Shown here: positions 1-9,441 of the stretch, piece after piece
Position numbering within the stretch: the stretch's first letter is position 1
Layout: each line of letters opens with the position of its first letter
Source of the DNA: Prauserella alba
Lineage (GTDB): Bacteria > Actinomycetota > Actinomycetes > Mycobacteriales > Pseudonocardiaceae
Direction: 5' to 3'
DNA length: 64,000 nucleotides
Assembly (NCBI RefSeq): GCF_024171735.1
Contig: NZ_JAMTCH010000004.1
Location: 930,001-994,000, forward strand
Translations under genes and position numbers: made by a program
Notes under the pieces: generated by a model
Seen by the model: only the letters and a program-made list of their open reading frames with translations
The model's database searches: none
What the model was told of the DNA's origin: nothing

Positions 1-918
1 CTCGGCGCAGCGCTGACCGGAGGCACGATCGGCGCCGAGGACGTCACCCAGTACTCGATCGTCTGGGACGTCCGCGCGCCGCGGGTGGTGCTCGCGGCGA
101 TCGTCGGTGCGGGCCTCAGCGTCATCGGCGTCGCGGTACAGGCGATGGTGCGCAACCCGCTCGCCGACCCGTTCATCCTCGGCGTGTCCTCGGGCGCATC
201 CGTGGGGGCGAGCGCGGTGGTGTCGTTCGGCCTGTTCGCCGGTCTCGGGGTCTACGCGCTCTCGACCGCGGCGTTCCTCGGTGCGCTGCTCGCCTCCGCC
301 CTGGTGTATGCGGCCGCGCACACCAGGGCGGGCCTGACCCCGCTGCGCCTCGTGCTCACCGGCGTGGCCCTCGCCTACGGATTCCAGGCGCTGATGAGCG
401 TCATCGTGTTCTTCGCCCCCTTCGGGGAGACGGCCAGGTCGGTGATGTTCTGGATGCTGGGCAGTCTCGGCAGCGCGACGTGGCAATCGCTGCCCGTCGC
501 CGCGGGAGCCGTCGTGGTCGCCGTCGTGACGCTACTCAGGAGCGGCCCCTCGCTCGACGTCCTTGCCATGGGCGACGAATCCGCCGCCGGACTCGGCCTG
601 GACACCACGCGACTGCGCCGCATGCTCTTCCTGCTCACCGCCGTCGTCACCGGAGCTCTCGTCTCGGTGAGCGGCGCCGTGGGGTTCGTCGGACTCGTCA
701 TGCCGCACCTCGTGCGCATCGTCGCCGGCGCGAGCCACCGGCGGGTGCTGACGATCGCGCCGCTCGCGGGCGCCGTCTTCCTGGTGTGGGTCGACCTCGC
801 GTCCCGGACGATGTTCGCCCCTCGTGAGCTGCCCCTCGGCGTCATCACCGCGTTGGTGGGCGTTCCGGTCTTCGTCCTCCTGCTCCGCCGCCGCGGCTAC
901 CTGTTCGGAGGGCGCTGA
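1..918 (+). CDS. FecCD-family ABC transporter permease (5' end outside window)
   Basis: This is the inner-membrane permease of a siderophore/heme/cobalamin-type ABC importer. The reading frame is open from base 1, so 305 residues are visible and perhaps 30-45 N-terminal ones are missing. The family hallmark (WDVRAPRVV, then QAMVRNPLADP and a glycine-rich SSGAS stretch) lies at the start of the visible part. The later GAVGFVGLVMPHLVR motif is the cytoplasmic coupling region that contacts the ATPase. Several hydrophobic segments follow, as expected for a 9-10 TM FecCD subunit. The stop is 1 base before the ATPase start. The family is certain; the substrate is not, but the downstream biosynthetic genes suggest a metal chelate. 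Confidence 0.93.
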   Translation, partial: LGAALTGGTIGAEDVTQYSIVWDVRAPRVVLAAIVGAGLSVIGVAVQAMVRNPLADPFILGVSSGASVGASAVVSFGLFAGLGVYALSTAAFLGALLASALVYAAAHTRAGLTPLRLVLTGVALAYGFQALMSVIVFFAPFGETARSVMFWMLGSLGSATWQSLPVAAGAVVVAVVTLLRSGPSLDVLAMGDESAAGLGLDTTRLRRMLFLLTAVVTGALVSVSGAVGFVGLVMPHLVRIVAGASHRRVLTIAPLAGAVFLVWVDLASRTMFAPRELPLGVITALVGVPVFVLLLRRRGYLFGGR

Positions 919-919
919 C

Positions 920-1713
<794 letters not shown>

Positions 1714-1717
<4 letters not shown>

Positions 1718-2706
1718 CAGCGACGACCAAGTCCGTTCCTGTCCTGCTGGCCGCCTGTCTGCTCACCACCGCCTGCGGAGCCGACGTGCAACGGAACGCC
1801 CGAGAAGGGCCCCGGCCCGTGACGGTCGAGAACTGCGGCAAGCAGATCACCTATCCGCTGCCGCGTAACGCCGTCGCCTACGACATGAGCGCCACGGAGA
1901 AGATGTTCGCGCTCGGGCTCGCCGACCGGATGCGCGGAATCGTCATGCCGAGTACCGCCGACCCCGCCGTGGAACGCTCGCCCTACCGTGAGGACTACCG
2001 TTCCGTGGAGACGCTCTCCACCGACGTCCTGGGCTTCGAGACGGTCGTCGACGCCGAGGCCGACTGGGTGCTCGCCGGGTGGGGATCCGGGTTCAGCGAG
2101 GAGCGCGGCATCACCCCGCAGCGACTCGACGAGGTCGGCATCAGCTCGTACCAGTTCACCGAGAGCTGTTTCAACTACGGGGAGAACCCCGTCACCGTGC
2201 CTCCGATGGAGGCGCTCTACACGGATCTGCGGCAGATCGGGCGGATCTTCCACGTCGAGGACCGCGCGCAGCAGCTCGTGTCCGACATCCAACGGCGCGC
2301 CGAGCAGCTGCGCAGCAGCAGGCCCGAGGGCGACCCGGCCAGGGTGTTCATCTACGACTCGGGGACCGACCAGCCGTTCACCTCCGGGAACCAGGCCTCG
2401 CCGAACGCGATCGTCTCCCTCGCAGGCGGCGAGAACATCTTCAGCGACCTCAAGCAACGGTGGACGACCGTCGGCTGGGAGCCCGTGGTCAAGGCCAATC
2501 CCGAGGTCATCACCGTCGTCGACTACGGCGACCAGCCCGTCGAGGAGAAGATCGCGTTCCTCAAGTCACATCCGCCGCTCGCCTCGACCCCAGCGGTGCG
2601 CAACGACCGCTTCCACGTGCTCGACTACGGCGAGGCCGTGAGCGGCCCGAGGAACATCGACGCCGCCGAGGAACTCGCCGAGTACCTGCGCGGGATCGGA
2701 CGCTGA
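1714..2706 (+). CDS. ABC transporter substrate-binding lipoprotein (FecB/TroA-like)
   Basis: This is a 330-residue extracytoplasmic binding protein. It begins with a short hydrophobic signal ending in the lipobox LTTAC, so Cys21 would be the lipidated residue. The rest fits the two-lobed periplasmic-binding fold of siderophore/B12-type receptors: an early TYPLPRNAVAYDMSATEKM segment, a central helix after PPMEALYTDLRQIGRIF, and a C-terminal lobe with NRFHVLDYGEAVSGPRNI-like ordering. The GTG start overlaps the ATPase stop. It completes a permease-ATPase-receptor set. The ligand is unknown; a metal chelate made by the following genes is an inference. Confidence 0.92.
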
Positions 2707-2763
2707 AGATCCCCGCAACGCCGCTCCGTACACCCGATGATCGTCCACACCTTGGAGCCCGCC

Positions 2764-3486
2764 GTGACCTCGAGCTTGATCGAACAGCTTCCGCCCCCGC
2801 TTCCGGCCGAGCGGATCATCGCCCTCAACCAGCCGAAGGCCGACCTGCACACCCACCGCACCTACGCGTGGAACGGATGGGACTTCGACGTTCCACCCGG
2901 TGTGTTCATGCCCGGCGCGACCAGCCGCATGATCCACGAACGCCTGCTCGACGACACCATCGACGTCCGCGGCCGGACCTACGCCGCGATGGGAGTGGGG
3001 CTCGGCGTGGAGACCGCCGTCGCCGGACTGCGGGGCGCGCGTGAGGTCTACGCCCTCGACGTCCACGGCGACAGCGTCCACACCGCCCGGCGGAACTACG
3101 AACGCCTCGTCGGTGAGCGGGAGGGCACCCGGTTCGTCCCGGCAGCCGGGAACGTCTTCGACGGCGTGCCGGCGGGCACCCGCCTCGACGTCGTGACGTT
3201 CAACCCGCCCGCGGTCAGCCAGGCCGTCAGCACCGACCCCGACGTGGTCCGCAACGTCTGTGTCGGCGCACCGCTGCTGGCCACGTTCTTCGAGCAGCTC
3301 GCACACCGCGACCTGCTGGCGCCCGGCGGTGAGGTGTTCGTCGTCGTGTCGAACACCGCCGACATGCCCGCGATCATCCGCCATGCCGTGACAGCCGGTT
3401 TCGAGGCGGAGGTGTTCCACCGCCACGACTGGAACGACGGCGTGCTGACCTACCTGTTCCGGCTGAGGCGAGGTGGCGTGGCATGA
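2764..3486 (+). CDS. SAM-dependent methyltransferase with NPP motif
   Basis: A class I Rossmann methyltransferase of about 240 residues. The SAM-binding stretch reads MGVGLGVETA, followed by an acidic residue in VYALDVHGD at the end of beta-2. The catalytic-loop sequence is TFNPPAVS, similar to the NPPY motif of N-methyltransferases such as the HemK/PrmC group. The GTG at 2764 is preferred because GGAG stands 6 bases upstream; the in-frame ATG at 2737 has no visible ribosome site. The stop overlaps the next start (ATGA). It probably methylates an amine or amide in the product of this cluster; the actual substrate cannot be told from sequence. Confidence 0.8.
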   Translation: MTSSLIEQLPPPLPAERIIALNQPKADLHTHRTYAWNGWDFDVPPGVFMPGATSRMIHERLLDDTIDVRGRTYAAMGVGLGVETAVAGLRGAREVYALDVHGDSVHTARRNYERLVGEREGTRFVPAAGNVFDGVPAGTRLDVVTFNPPAVSQAVSTDPDVVRNVCVGAPLLATFFEQLAHRDLLAPGGEVFVVVSNTADMPAIIRHAVTAGFEAEVFHRHDWNDGVLTYLFRLRRGGVA

Positions 3487-4280
3487 CCGTCGAGGACCTG
3501 TTCACCGACGTCGCGGCGGGTCGTCACGGTCCGGACCCGGCCTCGCTCACGGCCACCAGCGTGTTCTGGCTGCACCACGGCACGCGGCTCGCCGGCGGCC
3601 ACGTCACCTATCTGAACCAGTACGTCCTCGTGCGGGTCGGCGGCGCCTTCGGCGCGTGCGCGTTCGAAAGCGGCGAACTCGACCCGGACGTCGCAGGCGA
3701 GATGTCGGGCCGGCCGCTCAGCGAGCTGTTGACCGACCCGCGGCTCCCTGTGCGCATCGCGGCACTCGACGCCTACCTCGGTCACCAACAGCCCCATGCC
3801 GCCGACGACACCGTCACGTTGCCGTCCGGCACCCCCGAGGTCCGTGCACAGGCGCGCGACACGGCCATCGCCGGGCTCCTCGACGTCGAACGCGGTACGA
3901 AGGTCGCACTGATCGGCGTCGTGAACCCGCTCGTGGCCGCCATCGAGGACCGTGGCGGCACGTGCCTGCCGTGCGACCTGAACCTGCGCGAAACCCGGTG
4001 GGGGCAGCCGGTCACCGACTCGATGTCCGATGTCCTGGACGTCGCGGACGCCGTCGTCGCCACGGGCATGACGCTCGGCAACGGCAGTTTCGACCCGATC
4101 CTCGACCGGTGCCGCGACCGCGAGATCCCGCTGATCGTCTACGCGCAGAGCGGGTCGGCGGTGGCCAGGGCGTTCCTGGGCGACGGCGTCACCGCACTGT
4201 CGGCAGAGCCGTTCCCGTTCTCCCAGTTCAGCGCCGATCCGACCGTGCTGCATCGCTACCGCGCGGAGGGGCTGGCATGA
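3483..4280 (+). CDS. DUF364-like (putative heavy-metal chelation domain) protein
   Basis: A 265-residue soluble protein that resembles the DUF4213/DUF364 family, annotated in Pfam as a putative heavy-metal chelation domain on thin evidence. The N-terminal half carries a conserved-looking QYVLVRVGGAFGACAFE stretch. The C-terminal half has a Rossmann-like core with KVALIGVVNPLV, an ATGMTLGNGSFD segment and a closing LIVYAQSGSA strand. A GG-C-PCDLN region holds two cysteines that could bind metal. It overlaps both neighbours by 4 bases, so it is made in step with the methyltransferase and the kinase. Family assignment is by recognition of layout; its biochemical role is not established. Confidence 0.65.
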   Translation: MTVEDLFTDVAAGRHGPDPASLTATSVFWLHHGTRLAGGHVTYLNQYVLVRVGGAFGACAFESGELDPDVAGEMSGRPLSELLTDPRLPVRIAALDAYLGHQQPHAADDTVTLPSGTPEVRAQARDTAIAGLLDVERGTKVALIGVVNPLVAAIEDRGGTCLPCDLNLRETRWGQPVTDSMSDVLDVADAVVATGMTLGNGSFDPILDRCRDREIPLIVYAQSGSAVARAFLGDGVTALSAEPFPFSQFSADPTVLHRYRAEGLA

Positions 4281-5269
4281 ACGTCGGTCACGGGCAGGCG
4301 TGCAGCCACCACGGCGAGCTCGTCCAGGGCGTCTTCCTCGACACCCGCGGCCACCGGCGCCGGGCACTGGTGACAGTGCCCGTACTGCACCGGCGGGCGC
4401 ACGCGGAGTTCCGCCCCGACTCACACGGCCTGTTCACGGTCACCCCCGGCGACCGGACGAAGGCGCTCGACGCCGCACGGCTCACCGCCGCGTTCTGCAC
4501 CGCCGGAGCTGCGCGGACCACGCCGGGCGGTCACCTCCGGCTGCACGGCGACGTTCCGGTCGGCATCGGCATGGGTTCGTCCACAAGCGACACCATCGCC
4601 ACGATCCGCGCAGTGGCGGCGAGTTTCGACACCACGCTCGCACCGGAGCGAATCGCCGCGCTCGCGGTGCAGGCCGAACGCGCGTGTGATCCGGTGATGC
4701 TCGACGAACGCCCGCGGCTCTTCGCCCAGCGCGAGGGCCGGGTACTCGAGGAACTCGGGGCCGCGCTGCCGGCCGTGATCATCCTCGGGTGCATCACCGG
4801 TGGCGGCGAACCCGTCGACACGCTCGGGTTCGATCGCGCAGCACCGCCCGAGGACGAGGTCTACGCATTCGAGCACCTGCGGAGTCTGCTGCGGAATGCC
4901 GTGGCCGAGTCCGACGCCGCACAACTGGGACGGGTCTGCACGATCAGCGCCCGCTACAACCAGCGCATCCTCCCGAAGGAGGAGCTGCCCGAGCTCGAAC
5001 GCATCGCCGACCGCGAAGGGGCCGCCGGCGTGCAGGTCGCCCACAGCGGCAACGTCGCCGGCCTCGTCTTCGACGCCGCAGTACCCGACATCGACGACCG
5101 GCTCCGCCGCGCCGCTCGGCTCCTCGAAAGCAGCGGTATCCCCGTGACCGGCCACTTCCGCATCGGTACGACCAGTTGGGAGCGTGACCATGGACGACCA
5201 CGTCGCCGACGCCATCGGGCGTCCCGACCTGATCCGGCTTCACGACAACCTCGTCTGCCTGCGCTTTGA
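4277..5269 (+). CDS. GHMP-family kinase (L-threonine/serine kinase-like, PduX type)
   Basis: This 330-residue protein has the GHMP kinase phosphate loop GIGMGSSTSDT near residues 95-105. An N-terminal CSHHGELVQGVF segment is typical of the PduX L-threonine kinase branch, and a C-terminal AHSGNVAGLVFD glycine motif is present. PduX-type enzymes phosphorylate the side-chain hydroxyl of L-threonine. Next to a cysteine-synthase-like enzyme, an O-phospho amino acid for beta-replacement is the natural prediction. The start overlaps the previous stop (ATGA). The last 26 or so codons overlap the next gene by 80 bases and read as arginine-rich low-complexity sequence, so the true C-terminus may have been extended by loss of an earlier stop. 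Confidence 0.8.
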   Translation: MNVGHGQACSHHGELVQGVFLDTRGHRRRALVTVPVLHRRAHAEFRPDSHGLFTVTPGDRTKALDAARLTAAFCTAGAARTTPGGHLRLHGDVPVGIGMGSSTSDTIATIRAVAASFDTTLAPERIAALAVQAERACDPVMLDERPRLFAQREGRVLEELGAALPAVIILGCITGGGEPVDTLGFDRAAPPEDEVYAFEHLRSLLRNAVAESDAAQLGRVCTISARYNQRILPKEELPELERIADREGAAGVQVAHSGNVAGLVFDAAVPDIDDRLRRAARLLESSGIPVTGHFRIGTTSWERDHGRPRRRRHRASRPDPASRQPRLPAL

Positions 5270-6200
5270 GAGCATGAAGGTGGTCTCGGCCGACGCCGCC
5301 GTCCGCCATCTGCTCGACACCGGGGCGGTACGGCCCGGTGACACGCTCGTCGACAGCTCCAGCGGCATCTACGCCTACGCCCTCGCTCTGGCGTGCCACC
5401 GGCACGGAATGCGGTGCCACATCGTCGGTTCCACCACCGTCGACGAGAGCGTGCGCACCCAGCTGGCCGTACTCGGAGCCCGGCTCGAACAGATGGAGCC
5501 GTCCACCGACCTGAAACTCGACCAGGATCGGCGGGTGCGGCGCATCCAGCAGATCCTCCGGGACAATCCCGGTTACCACTGGATGCGGCAGTATCACGAC
5601 GGCATCCACTACCTGGGCTATCGAGCCGTCGCCGAACGGATCGCCCACGAGGTCGACCCGGCGACGCTGACGATCGTCGGCGGCGTCGGCTCCGGGGCGT
5701 CGACCGGCGCGCTCGCGCGATATCTGCGCCGCGACGACGAGGGCGCGACGCTCGTCGGCGTGCAGCCGTTCGGAAGCGTCACGTTCGGCAGCGCACACGT
5801 CACCGACCCCGACATCATCATCGCCGGCATCGGCAGTTCGATTCCCTTCGGCAACGTCGATCACGAGCTCTACGACGTGGTCCACTGGGTCGGATTCACC
5901 GCCGCGCTGGCGGGTTCGGTGGATCTGCTGCGGCGGCACGCCACGTTCGCGGGCCTGTCCAGCGGCGCCGCGTACCTCGCGGCCCGGTGGGAACGCCTCC
6001 GCGACACGCGGCGCACGGTGCTGTTCGTCGCGCCCGACACCGGCCATCGCTATGTCGACTCGGTCTTCACCCGCCACGGCGAGGCCGTCGACGTGGCCGA
6101 GTTGGCTCCCGTCGACGTGTCCGGTACGGACGAGCTCGACCTGCCGTGGTGCCGCATGGCATGGAATCGCGTGCCCGCACCACAGTCCGCCGCGGCCTGA
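5190..6200 (+). CDS. PLP-dependent cysteine synthase/SbnA-like enzyme
   Basis: A fold-type II PLP enzyme of 336 residues. Lys30 in the FESMK motif aligns with the Schiff-base lysine of CysK. The DSSSGIYAYALA stretch (about 55-66) corresponds to the substrate-binding loop, GGVGSGAST (164-172) to the PLP-phosphate loop, and GLSSGAAYLAA to the C-terminal cofactor loop. Such enzymes replace an O-acetyl or O-phospho leaving group on serine or threonine with a nucleophile; SbnA does so with glutamate on the way to diaminopropionate. ATG 5190 has GGGAG 7 bases upstream; an in-frame GTG lies at 5184. With the upstream kinase it would form a two-step synthesis of a substituted amino acid. Confidence 0.85.
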   Translation: MDDHVADAIGRPDLIRLHDNLVCLRFESMKVVSADAAVRHLLDTGAVRPGDTLVDSSSGIYAYALALACHRHGMRCHIVGSTTVDESVRTQLAVLGARLEQMEPSTDLKLDQDRRVRRIQQILRDNPGYHWMRQYHDGIHYLGYRAVAERIAHEVDPATLTIVGGVGSGASTGALARYLRRDDEGATLVGVQPFGSVTFGSAHVTDPDIIIAGIGSSIPFGNVDHELYDVVHWVGFTAALAGSVDLLRRHATFAGLSSGAAYLAARWERLRDTRRTVLFVAPDTGHRYVDSVFTRHGEAVDVAELAPVDVSGTDELDLPWCRMAWNRVPAPQSAAA

Positions 6201-6234
6201 GGCCGCACCCACCGACCCGGGAGTTCACCACCTC

Positions 6235-7482
6235 GTGTCCACACCACCACCCAGCACGTCCGGCACCGCCGCGCGCCGGCGCTCCGTCCTCCTCGACCCC
6301 GCGTTCCTCAGACTGTGGTGCGGGACGACCGCGTCCGGTGTCGCCACGTGGGCGTTGCCGTTCATCCTCGGCCTCGCGGTGCTCGACCGCGGCCTGAGCG
6401 CGGCGGGGCTCGGCATCGTGCTGGCCGCACGTACCGTCGGCTTCGTGGTGGCGGTACCCGTCGGAGGGCTGCTCGCGGACCGCTACTCCCGCCGCGCCGT
6501 CGTGCTGTGGGCCGCGATGGCCGCCACACTCGCCACGCCACTCATCGCCGCCGGCCTCGGCGGTTCGGTCACGCTCATGGCCGCCGCGGCGGCGGTCGTC
6601 GGCGCGGGACAGGGCTCGTGCCGGCCCGCGTTCCAGGCATTGACCGCAGAGGTCGTCAACGAGCCGCGGCGCCAACAGGCCAACGCCGCGACGACGTTCT
6701 CGGTACGCGTGACCACACTCGTCGCACCGGGCCTGACGGCGTTGCTGGCCACCGTCGTCAGCACCTCGGCGCTGCTGATCGGCACCGCGGGACTGTGGCT
6801 GGCCGCAGCCCTCGCACCGCCACGGGGAACCGTGGAGCCGCAGCCACTGCGCACCCGCGCACCCCTGCACGTCGAGTTCGCCGACGGCGTACGCGAGGCG
6901 CGGCGGCACCCGTGGTTCCTCGCCGGGCTCGGCGCACTCACCGCCGTCATCGCCACCGGCTACTCCGCGACCAACGTCGCGTTGCCCCTAGTCAGCAGGG
7001 ATACCTACGGTACGGAAGCGGTGCTGGCGGGCGCACTGACGGCCTACACGGCGGGTGCGCTCGTCGGCGCCGTGATCGTTTCGCGATGGCGGCCGAGGGC
7101 GCAGGGCTGGGCGGCGCTGGCGGGCCTGTCCTGCTACGGCTTCGCACCCCTCAGCCTGCTCGTGCCGCTGCACCCCGCGGTGGTGATCGGGGCGTACGTG
7201 GTGGCCGGTATCGGGATCGAGCTGTTCAACGTCCCGTGGTTCACCGCGACCCAGCGGGAGGTCACGCCCGACAAGCTCGCACGTGTGTCGTCGCTGGATT
7301 TCCTGCTGTCCTACGGCCTGGCCCCCGTCGGGCTGGCGCTGATCGGACCGGCCATGAGCACCTTCGGCACGGGCGCGGTTCTCGCCGCCACCGCCGTCGT
7401 CTGCTTCACCGTCCCGGCCTGCGCAGCCTTGGCGCCGGGCGCCCGCGGGTTCTCCCGCACCGGCGACGCGACCGGCGACTGA
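6235..7482 (+). CDS. MFS transporter, probable exporter
   Basis: A 415-residue major facilitator protein with about 12 hydrophobic segments. The loop 2-3 signature GGLLADRYSRR is present near residue 80, and the conserved glycine-rich TM5 region includes VGAGQGSCRPAFQ. GTG 6235 is chosen with GGGAG upstream at 6219; an in-frame open stretch reaching back to 6052 lies within the PLP gene. The sequence resembles the EntS/MFS-3-like exporters that release siderophores. Being last in an operon that starts with an importer, it most simply exports the compound that the ABC system later brings back with metal. Substrate unproven. Confidence 0.85.
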   Translation: MSTPPPSTSGTAARRRSVLLDPAFLRLWCGTTASGVATWALPFILGLAVLDRGLSAAGLGIVLAARTVGFVVAVPVGGLLADRYSRRAVVLWAAMAATLATPLIAAGLGGSVTLMAAAAAVVGAGQGSCRPAFQALTAEVVNEPRRQQANAATTFSVRVTTLVAPGLTALLATVVSTSALLIGTAGLWLAAALAPPRGTVEPQPLRTRAPLHVEFADGVREARRHPWFLAGLGALTAVIATGYSATNVALPLVSRDTYGTEAVLAGALTAYTAGALVGAVIVSRWRPRAQGWAALAGLSCYGFAPLSLLVPLHPAVVIGAYVVAGIGIELFNVPWFTATQREVTPDKLARVSSLDFLLSYGLAPVGLALIGPAMSTFGTGAVLAATAVVCFTVPACAALAPGARGFSRTGDATGD

Positions 7483-7506
7483 GCCGTACCCTGCCCCGAC
7501 ACGGTG

Positions 7507-7537
7507 CGAGGGGTGGCGGTACGACCGCCACCCCTCG
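7507..7537. terminator. bidirectional hairpin between MFS gene and glpR
   Basis: A 14-bp perfect inverted repeat (arms 7507-7520 and 7524-7537) closes a 3-base loop between two convergent genes. There is no clear T-tract, as is common in high-GC actinomycetes. Its placement 25 bases after one stop and 28 before the other suggests it ends both transcripts. Confidence 0.7.
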
Positions 7538-7564
7538 GCCTCGGCGTTTCCCGTTCGCTCGTCC

Positions 7565-8554
7565 TTATTCGCCGACGGCCCGCCGGTACGGCAGCTCGCC
7601 GGGGTCGCCGAGTTCGTGGAACGCGGGATCCTCGTCGTCGATGTCGACGACGACGGCGTTCCGTGGCGGCCGCGGCGCGCGCCGCCGTTCGACGTTGACG
7701 AGTTCGGGGCCGTGGCGGTCGCGGCGCGGCGGTTCGGACCGGTCGGCGTCGCGGTCGTGGCGCAGCTCGGCGGAGTCGCGGGCGTCACGGAGGGAGCGCA
7801 CGTCACGGTGGGCTGCGTCCTCGTCGTCCCATTCGGGCTCGGCGGCACGCTTGCGAGGGCTGCCGGAGTAGCGGGCCATCCGGCGTTCGCGGATCTCCTC
7901 TTCGATGCGGACCTGCCGGCGCAGGTACGCGAGGTAGCCGACGAGAGCGACGTCGACGGCGCCGTGCAACCACCACAGCATCGGCAGCACGGCCGCGGCG
8001 ACGATCGCGCTCACGACGGCCGCGACCAGCAGCAACAGCACGACCCGCTGGCGGTACGCGTACTTGGCGCGCGCGTTCATCTCGGCGGCCTCCGGGTCGA
8101 ACCCGCCTCGGCCAGGGCGGTAGGGCCGCGGTGCGGACTCGCCACGACCGCCTGCGCCGGGCTCGTCGAGGTCGGACTCACCCGCGTCGGCACGGCGGGC
8201 GTACCGGCGCTCCCGGCTGTCCGGCGGCTCGTCGGCCTCGCCGGGCTCGTCGTAGTCATAGTCGTAGTCGTCGATGCCGGCGACAGCGTCGTCCTCGGTG
8301 TCGCCGTCGGTGTCGCTGTGGGCGTAGTCGACGGAGTCGTCGAACTCGTCGTCCCCACGGCCACCACGGGTGCCGGCGTTCCGGGTCATGGCGAACTCCC
8401 TTCGCCCGTTGTTGCGCGTACCGCTCCGCACGATCCGGCCCGCCAGCGCCGCATCGCTGGTCTGTGTGACCTCCTGGCGCTTCCGCGCCACCATGGGAAC
8501 GAGAACGACAAGCCACGCAGCGGCGAGCCCGATAATGATCAACGAGCTTGGCAT
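7565..8554 (-). CDS. glpR: GlpR/SepX-like membrane receptor of the gephyrin-like protein Glp
   Basis: A 329-residue membrane protein that starts with a single hydrophobic helix (MPSSLIIIGLAAAWLVVLVP). A charged, Asp/Glu-rich linker follows, then a second pair of hydrophobic segments near residues 175-210 (VVLLLLVAAVVSAIVAAAV), then an Arg/Glu-rich tail. This layout, with rimJ and a moeA-like gene next door, matches the corynebacterial GlpR receptor, which links the gephyrin-like protein Glp to the divisome through FtsZ and Wag31, and the related Streptomyces SepX. It corresponds in position to M. tuberculosis Rv0996. Role by homology and synteny; the long acidic linker suggests a disordered cytoplasmic region. 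Confidence 0.85.
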   Translation of the reverse strand: MPSSLIIIGLAAAWLVVLVPMVARKRQEVTQTSDAALAGRIVRSGTRNNGRREFAMTRNAGTRGGRGDDEFDDSVDYAHSDTDGDTEDDAVAGIDDYDYDYDEPGEADEPPDSRERRYARRADAGESDLDEPGAGGRGESAPRPYRPGRGGFDPEAAEMNARAKYAYRQRVVLLLLVAAVVSAIVAAAVLPMLWWLHGAVDVALVGYLAYLRRQVRIEEEIRERRMARYSGSPRKRAAEPEWDDEDAAHRDVRSLRDARDSAELRHDRDADRSEPPRRDRHGPELVNVERRRAPRPPRNAVVVDIDDEDPAFHELGDPGELPYRRAVGE

Positions 8555-8753
8555 CTCCCGTCACCTCCCGACCTGTCGGTCGTTCGCGTTGCCGCGCAGC
8601 CCTCGGGCCGCCCCACTCCCCGTTGTCCGCAGAGCGCTTTGTCTCCACGCTGACAAATCACCACGTTAGTCACAGGAGTAACAGAAGACCCGGAGACGCG
8701 CCGGGGCCATCTTTGATTCCTGTCACTGGATCAGGTAGCAGGAGCGCGGACAA

Positions 8754-9422
8754 TTAACTCGAATGGAGGTGCGCCGCACGACCTGCGGCTACGAGGCGTT
8801 CCACCAGGCCGCCACCTGTTTCCTCCGCCGTGATGGCGTAGACCAGATGGTCGCGCCATTCACCCTTCACGTTGAGATAACGCTCGAACAGGCCTTCTCT
8901 ACGGAAGCCGACCTTGGTGAGCACCCGGACACTCGCCGCATTCGCGGGGCGCACCGTTGCCTCCAGCCGGTGCAGTCGTCCCGGGCCGAACGCGTGGTCC
9001 GTCACCATCGCGACCGCCGCCGTCGCGACTCCCCTTCCCGCAAGGTCGGACGTGACCCAGTAGCCGACCCACGCCGACCGCAGCGCCGACCGCACGATGT
9101 TGCCGACCGTGATCTGACCTGCGAACTCACCGTCGACGACGATCGCGAGCGGCAGGCACTGCCCACGACGGGCCAGCGAGCGCAACGACGTGCACTGCGG
9201 CGGCCACGCCCACCCGGAGTTGCGCTCCTCCCACGCGCCGGCCGCCGTCGGCTCCCAGTGTTCGAGGTAATCGCGATCGCGCAGTCGCAGCCGACTCCAC
9301 GCACTCGCATCGCGCCAGCGCACCGGCCGGAGCCGCACCTCGGCCCCGTCGACGACCAGCGGCACCGGGCGGGCGGGCCAACCGGGGTGCTGTGACTCGC
9401 CGAGCGGCTCCGCCTCCGACAT
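8754..9422 (-). CDS. rimJ: GNAT acetyltransferase, RimJ-like
   Basis: A 222-residue member of the RimJ/RimL branch of GNAT N-acetyltransferases, which acetylate N-terminal amino groups with acetyl-CoA. The acetyl-CoA binding motif lies in VGYWVTSDLAGRGVATAAV (Q/RxxGxA type), and the C-terminal RLEATVRPANAASVRVLTK segment is typical of the family. It sits 19 bases after the Glp gene and upstream of glpR on the same strand, the same order as M. tuberculosis Rv0994-Rv0996, so it is probably co-transcribed with the division pair. Whether it acts on a ribosomal or division protein is unknown. Confidence 0.85.
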   Translation of the reverse strand: MSEAEPLGESQHPGWPARPVPLVVDGAEVRLRPVRWRDASAWSRLRLRDRDYLEHWEPTAAGAWEERNSGWAWPPQCTSLRSLARRGQCLPLAIVVDGEFAGQITVGNIVRSALRSAWVGYWVTSDLAGRGVATAAVAMVTDHAFGPGRLHRLEATVRPANAASVRVLTKVGFRREGLFERYLNVKGEWRDHLVYAITAEETGGGLVERLVAAGRAAHLHSS

Positions 9423-9441
9423 CGCCCGCGGCGCTCCCGGG

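Noticed and set aside
4277-5269. Homoserine kinase or mevalonate-pathway role for the GHMP kinase
   Set aside because: No threonine-biosynthesis or isoprenoid genes are near, and the N-terminal GELVQG segment suits the PduX branch better.
3483-7482. NRPS-independent siderophore or nicotianamine-like metallophore cluster of known type
   Set aside because: No IucA/IucC, NRPS, nicotianamine synthase or opine dehydrogenase sequence is present in the visible part, so no known class could be assigned.
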